64,000 nt of DNA, from the NCBI GenBank assembly GCA_905221605.1, contig CAJNDS010000125.1, positions 672,696 through 736,695 of the forward strand, given 5' to 3'. A program made the position numbers and the translations under genes. The DNA comes from Symbiodinium natans (Eukaryota; Sar; Dinophyceae; Suessiales; Symbiodiniaceae). Under the pieces are notes generated by a model. The model saw nothing but the letters and a program-made list of their open reading frames with translations, was not told where the DNA came from and searched no databases. Shown here in pieces: positions 22,035 through 31,719 of this stretch; position 1 is the stretch's first letter; the number at the start of each line of letters is the position of its first letter.

Positions 22035-22145
22035 CCAGAAAAAAGTTTCCTCATAAGGGGCAATATGAGGATTATTCTTCTTTTTTGTAACCCCAAACAA
22101 AAAGTTCTCCTGAGAAGGGCAATCTGAGGATTATTCTTCTTTGTG
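22035..22145 (+). repeat. Direct duplication of about 60 bp
   Basis: AAGTTTCCTCATAAGGGGCA and AAGTTCTCCTGAGAAGGGCA are each followed by ATNTGAGGATTATTCTTCTT. Confidence 0.7.
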
Positions 22146-22545
22146 TTTAGCATGTGGGGTCTTCAGGGACTCTACCGGTTCGGCTTGAGGCAGCGGCGTT
22201 TGTAGGGTTTAGGGTTTAGGGTTTAGGGTTTAGTATTCTGTGGCCTATGTCGGTTTCAGGGTTTCCGGACTCAGGCATCCACCATGGCAGCGACGGAAAC
22301 GCCGTAAACCCTAAGACCAAAAAAAGTCCCTAAAACCTAAACCCTAAACCCTAAACCCCAACCCTCAACCCTCAACCCTAAACCCTAAACCTAAACCCTA
22401 AACCCTAAACAAAGCCAAGCAACGCTTTGAGAAGCCTAAACCCTAAACCCTCAACCCTAAACCCTAAATCCTAGACCCTAAACCCGAAAGCCTAAACCCT
22501 AAACCCTAAACCCTAAACCCTTCCAAGCCCTCCCTAAACCCCAAA

Positions 22546-22648
22546 GTTGGAATGTTCCCCCTTATACGAACAGTCCTCAGTAGGGATGATGATAGGGGGT
22601 ATCAATCATCCCTACTACGGACTGTTAGCATAAGGGGGAACATCCTGG
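22546..22648. mobile_element. Palindromic element family P2, copy 2
   Basis: AATGTTCCCCCTTATACGAA with CAGTCCT pairs with GGACTGTTAGCATAAGGGGG and AACATCC. Confidence 0.65.
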
Positions 22649-22712
22649 ACCCCAAAGCCTTAAAATTTTGAAGCGTACCCTGGAGGGCCCTACACCCTGG
22701 CCCTACACCCTC

Positions 22713-22810
22713 AATGGGGGTTTCCGAAATTCGGGGTACCTTATATAGGGGTCCCTATTCTAAGGGAATAAATGGGTTCAGGGTCCCCTATTTTCGTAAG
22801 CACCCCCCCA
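22713..22810. mobile_element. Palindromic element family P3, copy 2
   Basis: ATGGGGGTTTCCGAAATT and GGGGTACC at the left, TTTTCGTAAGCACCCCCC at the right. Confidence 0.55.
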
Positions 22811-23694
22811 AATGACACCGTATCTGCTCAGCACAGGTTTTCCCTCGGATTCGGCCTCATGGCACCTCGGAGTTCTCGTGCCTAGGGGTTTAGGGATGAA
22901 TCCCTCAACCCTAAACCCTGAACCCTAAACCCTAAACCCTAAACCCTGAACCCTACGCTTTCAGGTTTGAGGGTTTAGGGATTAGTCGGGGATAGTGTGA
23001 CAATATGGTGAGTCTTAGGGTTTTAGGGGAATGCAAATGGGGTTCTAGGCATCATTGTCCACAGGTTTGTTGGAATTCTTTTTGGTTGGGAGGTTCATAG
23101 GTACATCGTCTAAAGTGGTGCGTGAAGTGGGGCAACCACAGTTGTTGCTGGCTACTTTATTTGTTGTGTTTTTTTTTGGGGGGGAGGGTACTCACAGCAC
23201 TGCTTCCTATTAGGCATGAACCTTGAAGTAGGCTTTGGGATGCGGCGCGTGCGGTGGATTGATTCCCCAGGAGTGCTTAACCCTTAACCCTGAGCCCTGT
23301 CAAGCCACAAGCCCTTTCTGCAGTCCTAACCCTATAGTGCCTTATACAAGGTGCCCTACCTAGGAATTCTCTCACTCGCGACCTCCCGATCTTGGGAAAT
23401 TCTGCTATCGTACGGCCATAGCAAGCAAACGAGCAGGCACGTGCCCTAAACCCTAAACCCGAAAACCTTCAACCCTATAATCCCTAAACCCTATAAACCC
23501 CAAACCCTAAACCCTGAACCCCAAACCCCAAACCCCAAACCCCAAACCCTAAACCCTTAACCCTTAACCCTTAACCCTAAACCGACTAAACCGACTAAAC
23601 CCTAAACCCTAAACCGCCTAAACCCTAAACCCTAAACCCAAAAAAGTCCCAAGCCCAAACCCCCAAACCCCCAAACCCCAAGCCCAGACCTTAG

Positions 23695-23768
23695 CGCCGA
23701 AAGCCTTCAAGTTTGCCAAGAAGGCGAAGGCCATGATTTCGTTTGAGACCCCTTTGCGGTTTCTGTAG
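23695..23768 (+). CDS. Candidate terminal exon, basic peptide
   Basis: After TTAG at 23691-23694 the frame reads PKAFKFAKKAKAMISFETPL and RFL, then TAG TAG. It would be the last exon of a gene whose other exons were not placed. Confidence 0.4.
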
Positions 23769-24302
23769 TAGAGGATGAAACCCTAAACCCTCGACGGTTT
23801 AGGGTTTAGGGTTTGGGAGTTAGGGTTTGGGGTTTAGGGTTTAGGGTTTAGCGTTTAGGGTTTAGGGTTCAATCCTCGACCCCTAGAAGCCCTACACCCC
23901 AAAGCCTTCAATCTCAACTTGTCAGGGCTTTCGCTCTTTTCGTGGCTCTGGGCTGCACAAAACCGTATAAGGTTTAGGGTTTAGGGTTTAGCGTTTAGTT
24001 TAGGGTTTAGGGTTTAGGGTTAGAGTTGTAGGGTTTAGGGTTTAGGGTTTCGGGTTTCGGGTTTAGGGCACGCGGTGCTCGCTTAACCATGTCGAGGACG
24101 CAGAGGTTGCCTTGAACCCATTAGGGTGCATGCATGTTCGATGTTATGGGCTTTTTTGATGTGCGAGCTCCTATGCTCTTTCCCCCCCTTCCCAGCACCA
24201 ACCCCAAACCCCAAACCCCAAACCCTAAACCCTAAACCCCAAACCCTCAACCCCAAACCCTAAACCCTAAACCCTAAACCCTGAGCCACTCCTCTACAAC
24301 AG

Positions 24303-24398
24303 GAAGCCTACGACCAGTACCAGAAGTACAAAGGAAAGTGGCACTCGGCCATGGATCAGATGTCGGTGCGACTCTCGGATGTGGAGGGCCGTTTATGA
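24303..24398 (+). CDS. Candidate exon, helical charged segment
   Basis: ACAG|GAAGCC opens a frame reading EAYDQYQKYKGKWHSAMDQ then SVRLSDVEGRL, ending in TGA. A GC or GA donor just before the stop would let it continue. It looks coiled-coil-like; no family recognised. Confidence 0.45.
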   Translation, partial: EAYDQYQKYKGKWHSAMDQMSVRLSDVEGRL

Positions 24399-24825
24399 GG
24401 GTTTAGGGTTTTGGGTTTAGGGTTTAAGGTTTAGGGTTTCGGGTTTAGGGCCTCTGAAGATGAACTGCTCTCAAAGACCTGCAGCCCTCACGTTTAAGGG
24501 GTTCTTAAGGGAGGGGTTAGGGTTTAGGGTTTAGGGTTTGGGTTTCGGGGTTAGGGTTTTGGAACATCCCAATATGTATGGATTAAGGTTACCTAGTCAG
24601 GCTCCGTTCTCTGATTTCTGAGCCATGACTGCAGTTGCATGCACTTTGACTAGGACCGGGAGTCTGGCCAGGTGTAGGGTTTAGGGTTTAGGGTTTAGGG
24701 TTTAGGGTTTAGGGTTTAGGGTTTAGGGTTCAGGGTTCAGGGTTCAGGGCTTAGGGCTTAGGGTTTAGTGCCTTTTTGTTTTTCATTTTTTTAGGGTTGG
24801 GGTTCCCTTGTAATCCCCTTAGAAC

Positions 24826-24870
24826 CCAAGAGGGCACCCTTTTTTTTCCTAGGTCACTCCCGGGTTCTAG
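24826..24870 (+). mobile_element. Partial P7 element (right half)
   Basis: Contains GGGCACCC, a T-run, CCTAGGTCACTCCCGG and TTCTAG in the same order as the right end of 7767-7981. No clear left end was found. Confidence 0.4.
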
Positions 24871-24967
24871 TTGAATTGCTAGTTCATGATTGGCCTCTCT
24901 AGGACCCTAAACCCTAAACCCTAAACCCTAAACCCTAAACCCTCATTGTGGGTGCCTTACTGGGCAG

Positions 24968-25048
24968 GACATGGCCAGCAAGATACCGCCGAGCGTTGTG
25001 GCGAAGGACAACACCCGAAACCTGGGTTCCGCGGCTTGAACAACGGTT
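24968..25048 (+). CDS. Candidate exon, frame undetermined
   Basis: From GGCAG|GACATGGCC to about CGGAG|GTTTAG, all three frames are open or nearly so. One of them joins in phase to the next exon at 25305. The donor GT is the first telomeric unit. Confidence 0.3.
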
Positions 25049-25304
25049 TCGGAGGTTTAGGGTTTAGGGTTTAGGGCTTAGGGTTTAGGGTTTAGGGTTT
25101 AGGATTGCCCTAAACCCCAAAAATCCTGTCCTGTGCTCCACCGGTTTCGAGTCCAGGGTTCAAGGTTGCCGGGGTTGAAGGGCGCGAGGGTTTCTGGTAC
25201 AAGGGGTTCTCCCTCAACCCTACGCCCTAAACCCTGTGGGGTTTGGGGTGTTATAGCGGTTAGGGTTTACGGGTGTCTAGGGTAATTAGGGATCCTGCCC
25301 CCAG

Positions 25305-26820
25305 CCCTTCTCCTTGCCCTGCCGGCCGATCGCGCATGCCAAGATTGGGATGGCGTGCCGCCGAAGCCTATCTGGGACTTCAAAAAGGCTGCCGTCCCCT
25401 TGTTGCGGGGCATTAGGGCTCAGGGTGTAGGGCTTTAGGGCTTCAGGGTTTAGGGTATACGGCTTTAGGGCTTGAGAGTTTAGGGCTTTAGGGTTTCCCA
25501 GGGTTTAGTCCCCTCTATGCTCCAGGGAAGAACCCTCATATACCCCTAAACCCTTATTAACAAAAATACAACCTGTAGATGACATATAGGGCTTAGAGGG
25601 ATTTGTCCATGTTACGGGCCCTTATATACTGGGCACCCCGCATATTGTTGTAGGAAGGGGTCTTGAGCAGAACATCTGATTGCTACAGGGTCCACATTTA
25701 GGATTCGCACCCTAAACCCTAGACCCCAAACTCTAAACCCTGAACCAGGTGCGCTTTGTTGTAGGCTGTACTATTGTTTGAGTGCTCAGCAGTGGCTTTA
25801 GGATTTGCGGTTTCGGGTGCAATTAGGATTAAGTAGGATAGCTCCGGAAAAAAAACATAGTGTGCTGTAGTGGAGTTCCGAATGATATCCCAGACCCTGC
25901 CATAAACCCGCAGCCCTACATTCCAAAGCCCCAAATGCCCCCGATAAAAGCACCCCCCCCCCCCCCCCCCTACACGCCTGCACAAATCCTTAACCCTGAG
26001 CTCTCAACCCTGAGGCCTAAATCAGCAATCCCCCCCTCAAGACCATGAGGAGGGTTTAGGCTCTGACAATCCAAAAAAAGACCCCCGAACTAAACCCCCC
26101 AATCCCTAAGCCCCAAACCCTAAACCCTAAACCCTAAACCCTAAAGCACTTTGGGATCCTTAATATGATGAATAAGATATATTCCTTCTTTGAGGGGTAT
26201 TGGGCTCTTTGGACCCCCCCCGAAGCCCTAAACCCTAAACCCGAAACCCTAAACCCCAAACCCCCCGAAGCCCTAAACCCTAAACCCCAAACCCTAAACC
26301 CTAAACCCTAAACCCCAAACCCTAAACCCTAAACCCTAAACCCCACTCCTTCGCGGAAGAGGCCTCGCCGCACGACTGGGCCACGAGGGCCGTCGAGGCT
26401 CGCGAGCTTTGGGTGTAGGGTTTAGGGTTTAGGGTTATAAACCCAAGCCCTAAGTTTTGAGCCCTAAACACCCCAAGACTCATAGGTTGAAGAGCAGCTA
26501 CCTCAGGACGTGCTCGACATGCGAAGAGAAAACCATAGTGCCCGCAAAACTCTCCTTAAGGCTCCAGGGGACTCTTACTTTAAGGTTTTTGGACCCCAAA
26601 GGCCTCATTTTAAGAGGTTTAGGGTTTAGGGTTTAGGGTTTAGGGTTTAGGGTTTAGGGTTTAGGGTTTAGGGTTTAGAGGTCATTTGAGGAGCTGTGTT
26701 CCAGCAGATGTGTATGTTTTACAGACTCCTACCAGTACGTCCTACGTGTCAACACACGTTCCACGTGGGAAGCACGAGGTTTCCGTCTTCGTACCGGAAC
26801 ATAGAGTTCAGCTAGCTTGA
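25305..26820 (+). CDS. Unknown protein, four in-phase exons with stop
   Basis: Proposed exons are 25305-25387 (LLLALPADRACQDWDG, VPPKPIWDFKK), 26362-26412 (ASPHDWATRAVEARELW), 26486-26584 (VEEQLPQDVLDMRREN, TLLKAPGDSYFK) and 26725-26820 (TPTSTSYVSTHVPRG, VFVPEHRVQLA, TGA). Junctions are phase 0 throughout, donors GC, GT and GT, acceptors AG. Introns hold telomeric blocks. I do not recognise the family. The start is upstream and unseen, and the exon at 24968 is a possible neighbour. Confidence 0.5.
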
Positions 26821-27099
26821 GGCCCTCGCCTTGGCGCTCTCTTAAGTCTGAATGGGTGTGGAAAGGGTTTAGGATTTAGGGTTTAGGGTTAGGGAACAGG
26901 GTTTAGGGTTTAGGGGTGTTTTTAAGATGGATTCAGCTCTTGTCACACGAATCATCCTATAGGGGGCGCAGCAAGACGCGCGCTTGAAATGGGGTTGAGG
27001 GTTTGCGGTCGTTTAGTTTGGAGCTTAGGGTTTGGTAGGGTTTGGGGTGTCTCGGGATGCAAAACTACGAAGACAGCTTTTCTGCACCATGGCTTGCAG

Positions 27100-27163
27100 G
27101 CCAACGTCCGCGCCGCCCGGGCGGCACGCCACTTGCTGCAGTGCTTGAGGGACGACATCAACG
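27100..27163 (+). CDS. Candidate exon, arginine/alanine helix
   Basis: GCAG|GCCAACGTC to AACG|GTGTTT reads ANVRAARAARHLLQCLRDD. It lies between the end of the preceding gene and the kinase exons and is not assigned to either. Confidence 0.4.
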
Positions 27164-27429
27164 GTGTTTTTCAATTTCAGACCCAAAACCCTAAACCCTA
27201 AACCATAAAGCCCTGTTAAGCCCGATGATAGTTGTGGCCTCCTTAAATCCGGTACTACTATTAAACTGCAGGAACCCTTAGCTTAGGGTTTAGGGTTTAG
27301 GGTTTAGGGTTTAGGGTTTAGGGTTTAGGGTTTAGGGCACCCCTATGTATAGGCATCCGTAGCGACCCACAAGCCGCCGGGGGCAAAAAGACGAACCCTA
27401 AACCCGAAGCCCTAAATCCGAAAAACTCT

Positions 27430-27446
27430 TGCCATCTTGGCTCAAG
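27430..27446 (+). other. Possible relict spliced-leader sequence
   Basis: TGCCATCTTGGCTCAAG matches the 3' 16 bases of the dinoflagellate spliced leader (GCCATTTTGGCTCAAG) with one mismatch. It is on the + strand, 240 bp before the first kinase exon. In dinoflagellates such relicts mark genes that re-entered the genome from trans-spliced mRNA. Confidence 0.5.
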
Positions 27447-27689
27447 AGCACTAATTCGAACTCAGTATTTTCTGAGTGTTGTCCCGTAAAAAAGGACGTC
27501 AAATTCTTCATCGGTTTTTGTGTTCCTATGTTTTTCTCACTTTCACTCCTATCGTTTTCGAATGTTTTTTCCCCATTCAAATTACTTTATGCAGTTCCCA
27601 ACAGAAGCCTTTAACGGCATCATACAAGTGTAGGCTGCTCCATTATACTTCTGGAGCGCTGCTGACCTCTACTGATCACAGACGGACAG

Positions 27690-28010
27690 AGGACCGCGTC
27701 CCGGTGGCCATCAAGGTGTGAATCTAGGGTTTAGGGTTTAGGGTTTAGGCTGCAAGTGGGCCACGTCACTGTCAGCGTTCGCCATGTTGCGGACAGGTGT
27801 TCCGCGAACACCTCTCAACTCAAAACGAGCTGGTGGCTGCGAGTGGTGACGCTCGAGATACCAGAAGTAAGAAGTCTTTGACATGTACGGAAGGTTCTCC
27901 GCCGCCTGCAGCACATGAACATCGTGACGCTGCATGGCAGAGGGCTTCGCTGTAAGATTGCCGCGATTCAATGCCAGTCGCTGTTGAGTTGCTCATGGAC
28001 CGAGGCTGGT
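27690..28010 (+). CDS. Protein kinase N-lobe exons
   Basis: Four short exons give the order expected of a kinase N-lobe: 27690-27715 (RVPVAIK, the beta-3 lysine motif), 27797-27835 (VFREHLSTQNELV, with a candidate alpha-C glutamate), 27894-27951 (VLRRLQHMNIVTLHG) and 27978-~28009 (AVELLMDRG, beta-5 and hinge). Phases agree; the last join (T at 27951 plus TC at 27978) makes a phenylalanine codon. Ending exon 2 at the GC at 27836 gives the usual spacing to HMNIV. The glycine loop was not found upstream, and no HRD or DFG motif was recognised downstream. The gene may be broken, or its C-lobe may lie in exons I could not see. Confidence 0.5.
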
Positions 28011-29730
28011 CCAAGGAAGCATCGAAGGGCCCCTTACTGAGCCTTACTGTACCGGGTTCCTCTCTTGCCATTTTCTGTTTTTTCAGAAGTTTCCCGGCAG
28101 TCTCAGGGGCTTGTCGTGAAGTCTTTAGCCAATCTTGTGATTCTCTTCCCCCCCGAAAAAAACCTAAATCTGTTAACCATACTTTTCTGCCTCGCCCCAA
28201 AACCCTAACCCTAAAAACACTCAGCTTTCCACCCCCTTCCCCCAAAAAAAGCCTAAATCTGGCACTCCACCCTACTGGGAGATCCTCAGGGCCGACGTGG
28301 GCGACTGTTGGTGCCTCCTCAGCCTCTTCCAGCGCTGAGGACAGATGGGGGTACAGCGCAAGTCCTGAATCGCCAAATCCGAGGTCCGATAGGGGCACCC
28401 TGAGACTCGGGAGGGAGAATCGCGGGGCCCATCAAAAAAGTCACAACGTCTGGAATGACACCAGCATGAAGCTGAATGGGTGAGCTACGCAAGATGGACA
28501 TGCGAAAATTTTCCCGCAGCCTTTTCCCTCACAGAAAGAGTTCTGACTGGAGTGCTCTTCGGTGGTGCCGCTGCAGGGATGTGTGTCCAGGCACCTTCGG
28601 GAGCCATCCCCGGGCGGAAGTGCGGAGCGCCTGGCCTTACATCCAAAGTCTTTTGGAGCACCCAGGGTCCGGCTTCGCCGGATTCAACACGAGAATTGTC
28701 CACGAAACAAGACCTGCCTGGGGGGTTTTGGGTTTTTTTCGTTCGCTTTCCGGGGCCCGTTGTAACCCTTCTCAAGGCTGACCTCCTCACGGATCATGTT
28801 CATGTTCGCGCGCTGAGACTTGCAGTCGTTTTCTGACTTCATGTTTGGGTGTATTGCGTGTCATGTCATGTTGTCAGGCCTTCGGGACGTCTTCTCCGAC
28901 CACCTGCCAGGCAAGTTTCTGCCGCTCTGAGATGTCAGACGACTTAATTGTTCCCAGGCTACGGCGCTTGCTAAGGTTCAGGGTTCCGTTGCTGCTCGCA
29001 GACGGCGCTTTTTTCCAGAACCTCTTTGGGAAAGCTGGCTTTTGCAGGCTCGCTGCTAGCCTGCGACGCCGCTGGCGCACGACCCCGCGGCGGAGGCCCG
29101 CGCTTCACAAGCCATTCGACGCAGAATCCAAGATGGCGCTTTCTCCGGCCATGTGACTTCCTTTGTCGACTTGAGCAGTTTGGATAGCTGCGACACATTT
29201 TGCAAGAAGATTCCAGTCAAGAAGCCGGAATGCTGGCCATCGTAGTGGAGTGGAGCTGTTAAACTCCGATGTGGACCGCAGGCGTGCCTCCTGCCTTCTT
29301 CGTGATGTGGTGAAGGCCGCCGGCACCTCCAAGCTGTGCGACTCTCGCAGGGACCTCGTAACCTATACTTCCGGGATGGGGGGGCAAATCCTAAACGGAG
29401 TGCGAATGGTAGCGCAGGTTTGTGTTGGCGCGGCAAGTCCCTTTTTGCGTCTGCTTTTACTGTCCGTGTTCTCGAAGAATACGCGTGCTTTGAACGAAAC
29501 CGCTCTCTTGCTCAGGCATGGGCATGCTAGTATTCACATTTGGATGTCTGGGCAATGCGAAAAAACTCGTCTTTCGGGCATCTGTGCCCGCATGATCTCT
29601 CACGGTTGGAGGTGCAATTTGTGGAAGGCGTGCCGCGCAAAATAAATCCCTGCGCGATTGTGAGGTTTATGCAATCGTAGCGAGAGACAGTTTTCATCAT
29701 AGGATTTTTCTTGAAGGCTCATCTGAGCTG
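28011..29730 (+). other. Unique, telomere-free stretch after the kinase exons; coding status unclear
   Basis: 1.7 kb with no telomeric blocks. Open frames of 118 codons (28480-28836) and 131 codons (29250-29645) exist on the + strand, with competing frames on both strands. Pieces look exon-like (DGAFFQNLFGKAGFCR at 29000; LLRDVVKAAGTSKL at 29290). It could hold the kinase C-lobe in divergent form or the next gene. I do not assign a product. Confidence 0.4.
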
Positions 29731-29990
29731 GGGAGCCATCTCAAGAATTGCGGTTACTATAGTTGCCCGGGGGACGTTGGCGGGGGCGTTGTCTCAAGAG
29801 TTGCGGTGCTGTTTCTTTCTCCGGGGAGCGTGACAAATCACCTCAGCCCACATGGCAGGGAGTTGTCTCAAGCGTTGCGTGGTTTGGCTTCAGGGTGACA
29901 AACTACCTCAACCCACCGCGAGCGTGACAAAACTGCCTCAGGCCACATGGTGGGGGACCTGTCTCAAGAGTTGCTGATTTTTTGCTCGGG
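29730..29990 (+). repeat. Degenerate tandem repeat
   Basis: TCTCAAGAGTTGC or close forms at five places, alternating with GCGTGACAAA and CCTCA(G/A)CCCAC. The period is 70-95 bp. Confidence 0.6.
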
Positions 29991-30186
29991 AGCTTGCCAA
30001 GCCCAATGGGCTGCGTGGAAGCCGCGTCGCGCCGCATACATTCCAAAAGAGCTAAAATTCTTTCGGCTACCCCAAATAGTGGCCCTCCTTCCAAAAGTTG
30101 CCTAGAAAGTCACTGACTCTAATTTTGGGAACCTACCAAGCTCTCCATGCAGTACACCCTATAAACTCCCTAAACCCTATACCAAG

Positions 30187-31116
30187 GCGAGGCCCAGGAT
30201 GACTTGGCCGAGGCGGCCCATCACGAGGAGGTCACTTGGGGCAATCCTGTGTGAGATTCAGCGCCAATAGTGGGTTGGGCGCTGAGCAGGTCCCCTACTT
30301 GAAGGTTCATGTGTAGTTGGCTAAATCCGGGGTTATAAGCGCCCTGAACTCCTAAACCGAAAACCGCAAACCCCCAACCCCTCACCTCTAAACCCTGAAC
30401 CCAATAGCTATACCCTGATTCACGAAACTTGAGTTAGAACTGCCTGCAAGTGCAGCGGCGCATGGCCGTGGCCGCAAGGACGTGGTTGACCAGGAATGGG
30501 CGTGTGGGATTGGGTTTTGTTGTTTTGGTTTTTGAGTGTTTAAGGTTAAGGATTTAGGGTTAGGGTTTAGGGTTTCGGAGATGGCTTAGGAGGTAGGGTT
30601 TAGGGTTTGGGATTTAGGATTTAGGATTTATGGGGTTTAAGGTTTAGGGTTTAGGATTTAGGGTTTAGGGCCGATGGAAATCAAACTCGCCGCGCCCAAG
30701 AAGGAGATTCAGTCACGCTAGGCCACATGGGGGTTTCCGAAATCAGGGGTACCCTCCCTTTTTTGGATTCTACATCTTGGCGGGTAAAAAGAGGTACCCC
30801 TATTGCAGGAAACCCCTCCATGCATTGCGCAATGACCACATCATGCCTTGTGGAAGCTTCTCTAAGCCGGCGCGCGAAGTCTTGGGCTTAGGGCTTAGGG
30901 TTTAGAGGGTTTAGAGGGTTTAGAGGGTTTAGAAGGGTTTAGAGGGTTTAGAGGGTTTAGAGGGTTTAGAGGGTTTACAGTATAGGGTTTATAGGGTTTG
31001 GGGGGCAGGGGTTAGGGTTTAGGGTTTAGGGTTTAGGGTTTAGGGTTTAACTAAAGCACCCTCCGGAGGTGGCGCGGGAAGCAGCCCGGGAAGCTATGCA
31101 AGCACCTGCTCTGCAG
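30187..31116 (+). CDS. Candidate exons upstream of the zinc-finger gene
   Basis: 30187-30230 (EAQDDLAEAAHHEE, GT donor), 30456-30493 (RRMAVAARTWLT, GA donor; phase agrees with the former), about 30669-30725 (frame ambiguous) and 31057-31115 (HPPEVAREAAREAMQAPAL). They are separated by telomeric blocks and a P3 element. They may be the 5' part of the gene that follows. Confidence 0.4.
30725..30822. mobile_element. Palindromic element family P3, copy 3
   Basis: CATGGGGGTTTCCGAAATCA with GGGGTACC pairs with GGTACCCCTATT and GGAAACCCCTCCATG. Confidence 0.6.
30899..30985 (+). repeat. Nonamer variant array (TTTAGAGGG)n
   Basis: About eight GAGGGTTTA units. Confidence 0.85.
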
Positions 31117-31719
31117 TTTTGGGGCTTTGGGGTTTAGGGTTTAGTGTTTAGGGTTTGGGGTTTAGGGTTTAGGGCTTAGGGTTTAGGTCTCAGGGCTAAG
31201 GGTTTGAGGCTTAGGGTTTCGGTTTTTCCTTTGGTTTTTGTTGGGCACTTGCTACGCATTCTTCCTCCAAAGTATGTACACAAATAGCCCGAAACCGCAT
31301 AATATAAGGACCTTTCTTTTCATGGACTTAGGTAAGTAAGACTTATTCGCCTAAACCCTAAACCCTAAACCCTAAACCCTAAACCCTAAACTTTGAGTCC
31401 AAAGCTCTTGTCTAAGGTTGGAACCACGGGCAAATGGTCCGTTACCATTGTCTAAAGGGACTCCAAGGGATCCGAAGTATGGGCCCTTAACTTGTCTAAC
31501 GTATATAATCGTATCTACGGGTTATATAATATAGGGGACCCACACCGTGGGTTTAGGGTTTAGGGTTTAGGGTTTAGGGTTTAGGGTTTAGGGTTTAGGG
31601 TCTAGGGTTTAGGGTTTAGGGTTTAGGGTTTAGGGATACTTCGGGAATTAGCCCTAAACCCTAAACCCTACACCTTGGATCCAAAGCTCTTGAGACCTTG
31701 GCCCAAAGCTTGGCACCAG

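Larger units (their letters stand above)
22150..23694. other. Stretch of telomeric blocks, P2 and P3 elements, no confident gene
   Basis: Holds C-strand blocks at 22340-22520 and 23440-23640. The unique piece 22990-23270 shows no open frame I trust. Confidence 0.4.

Noticed and set aside
28485-29436. Minus-strand frames of 100-126 codons in the kinase downstream region
   Set aside because: They overlap + strand frames of equal quality, and all supported exons nearby are on +. Left unassigned.
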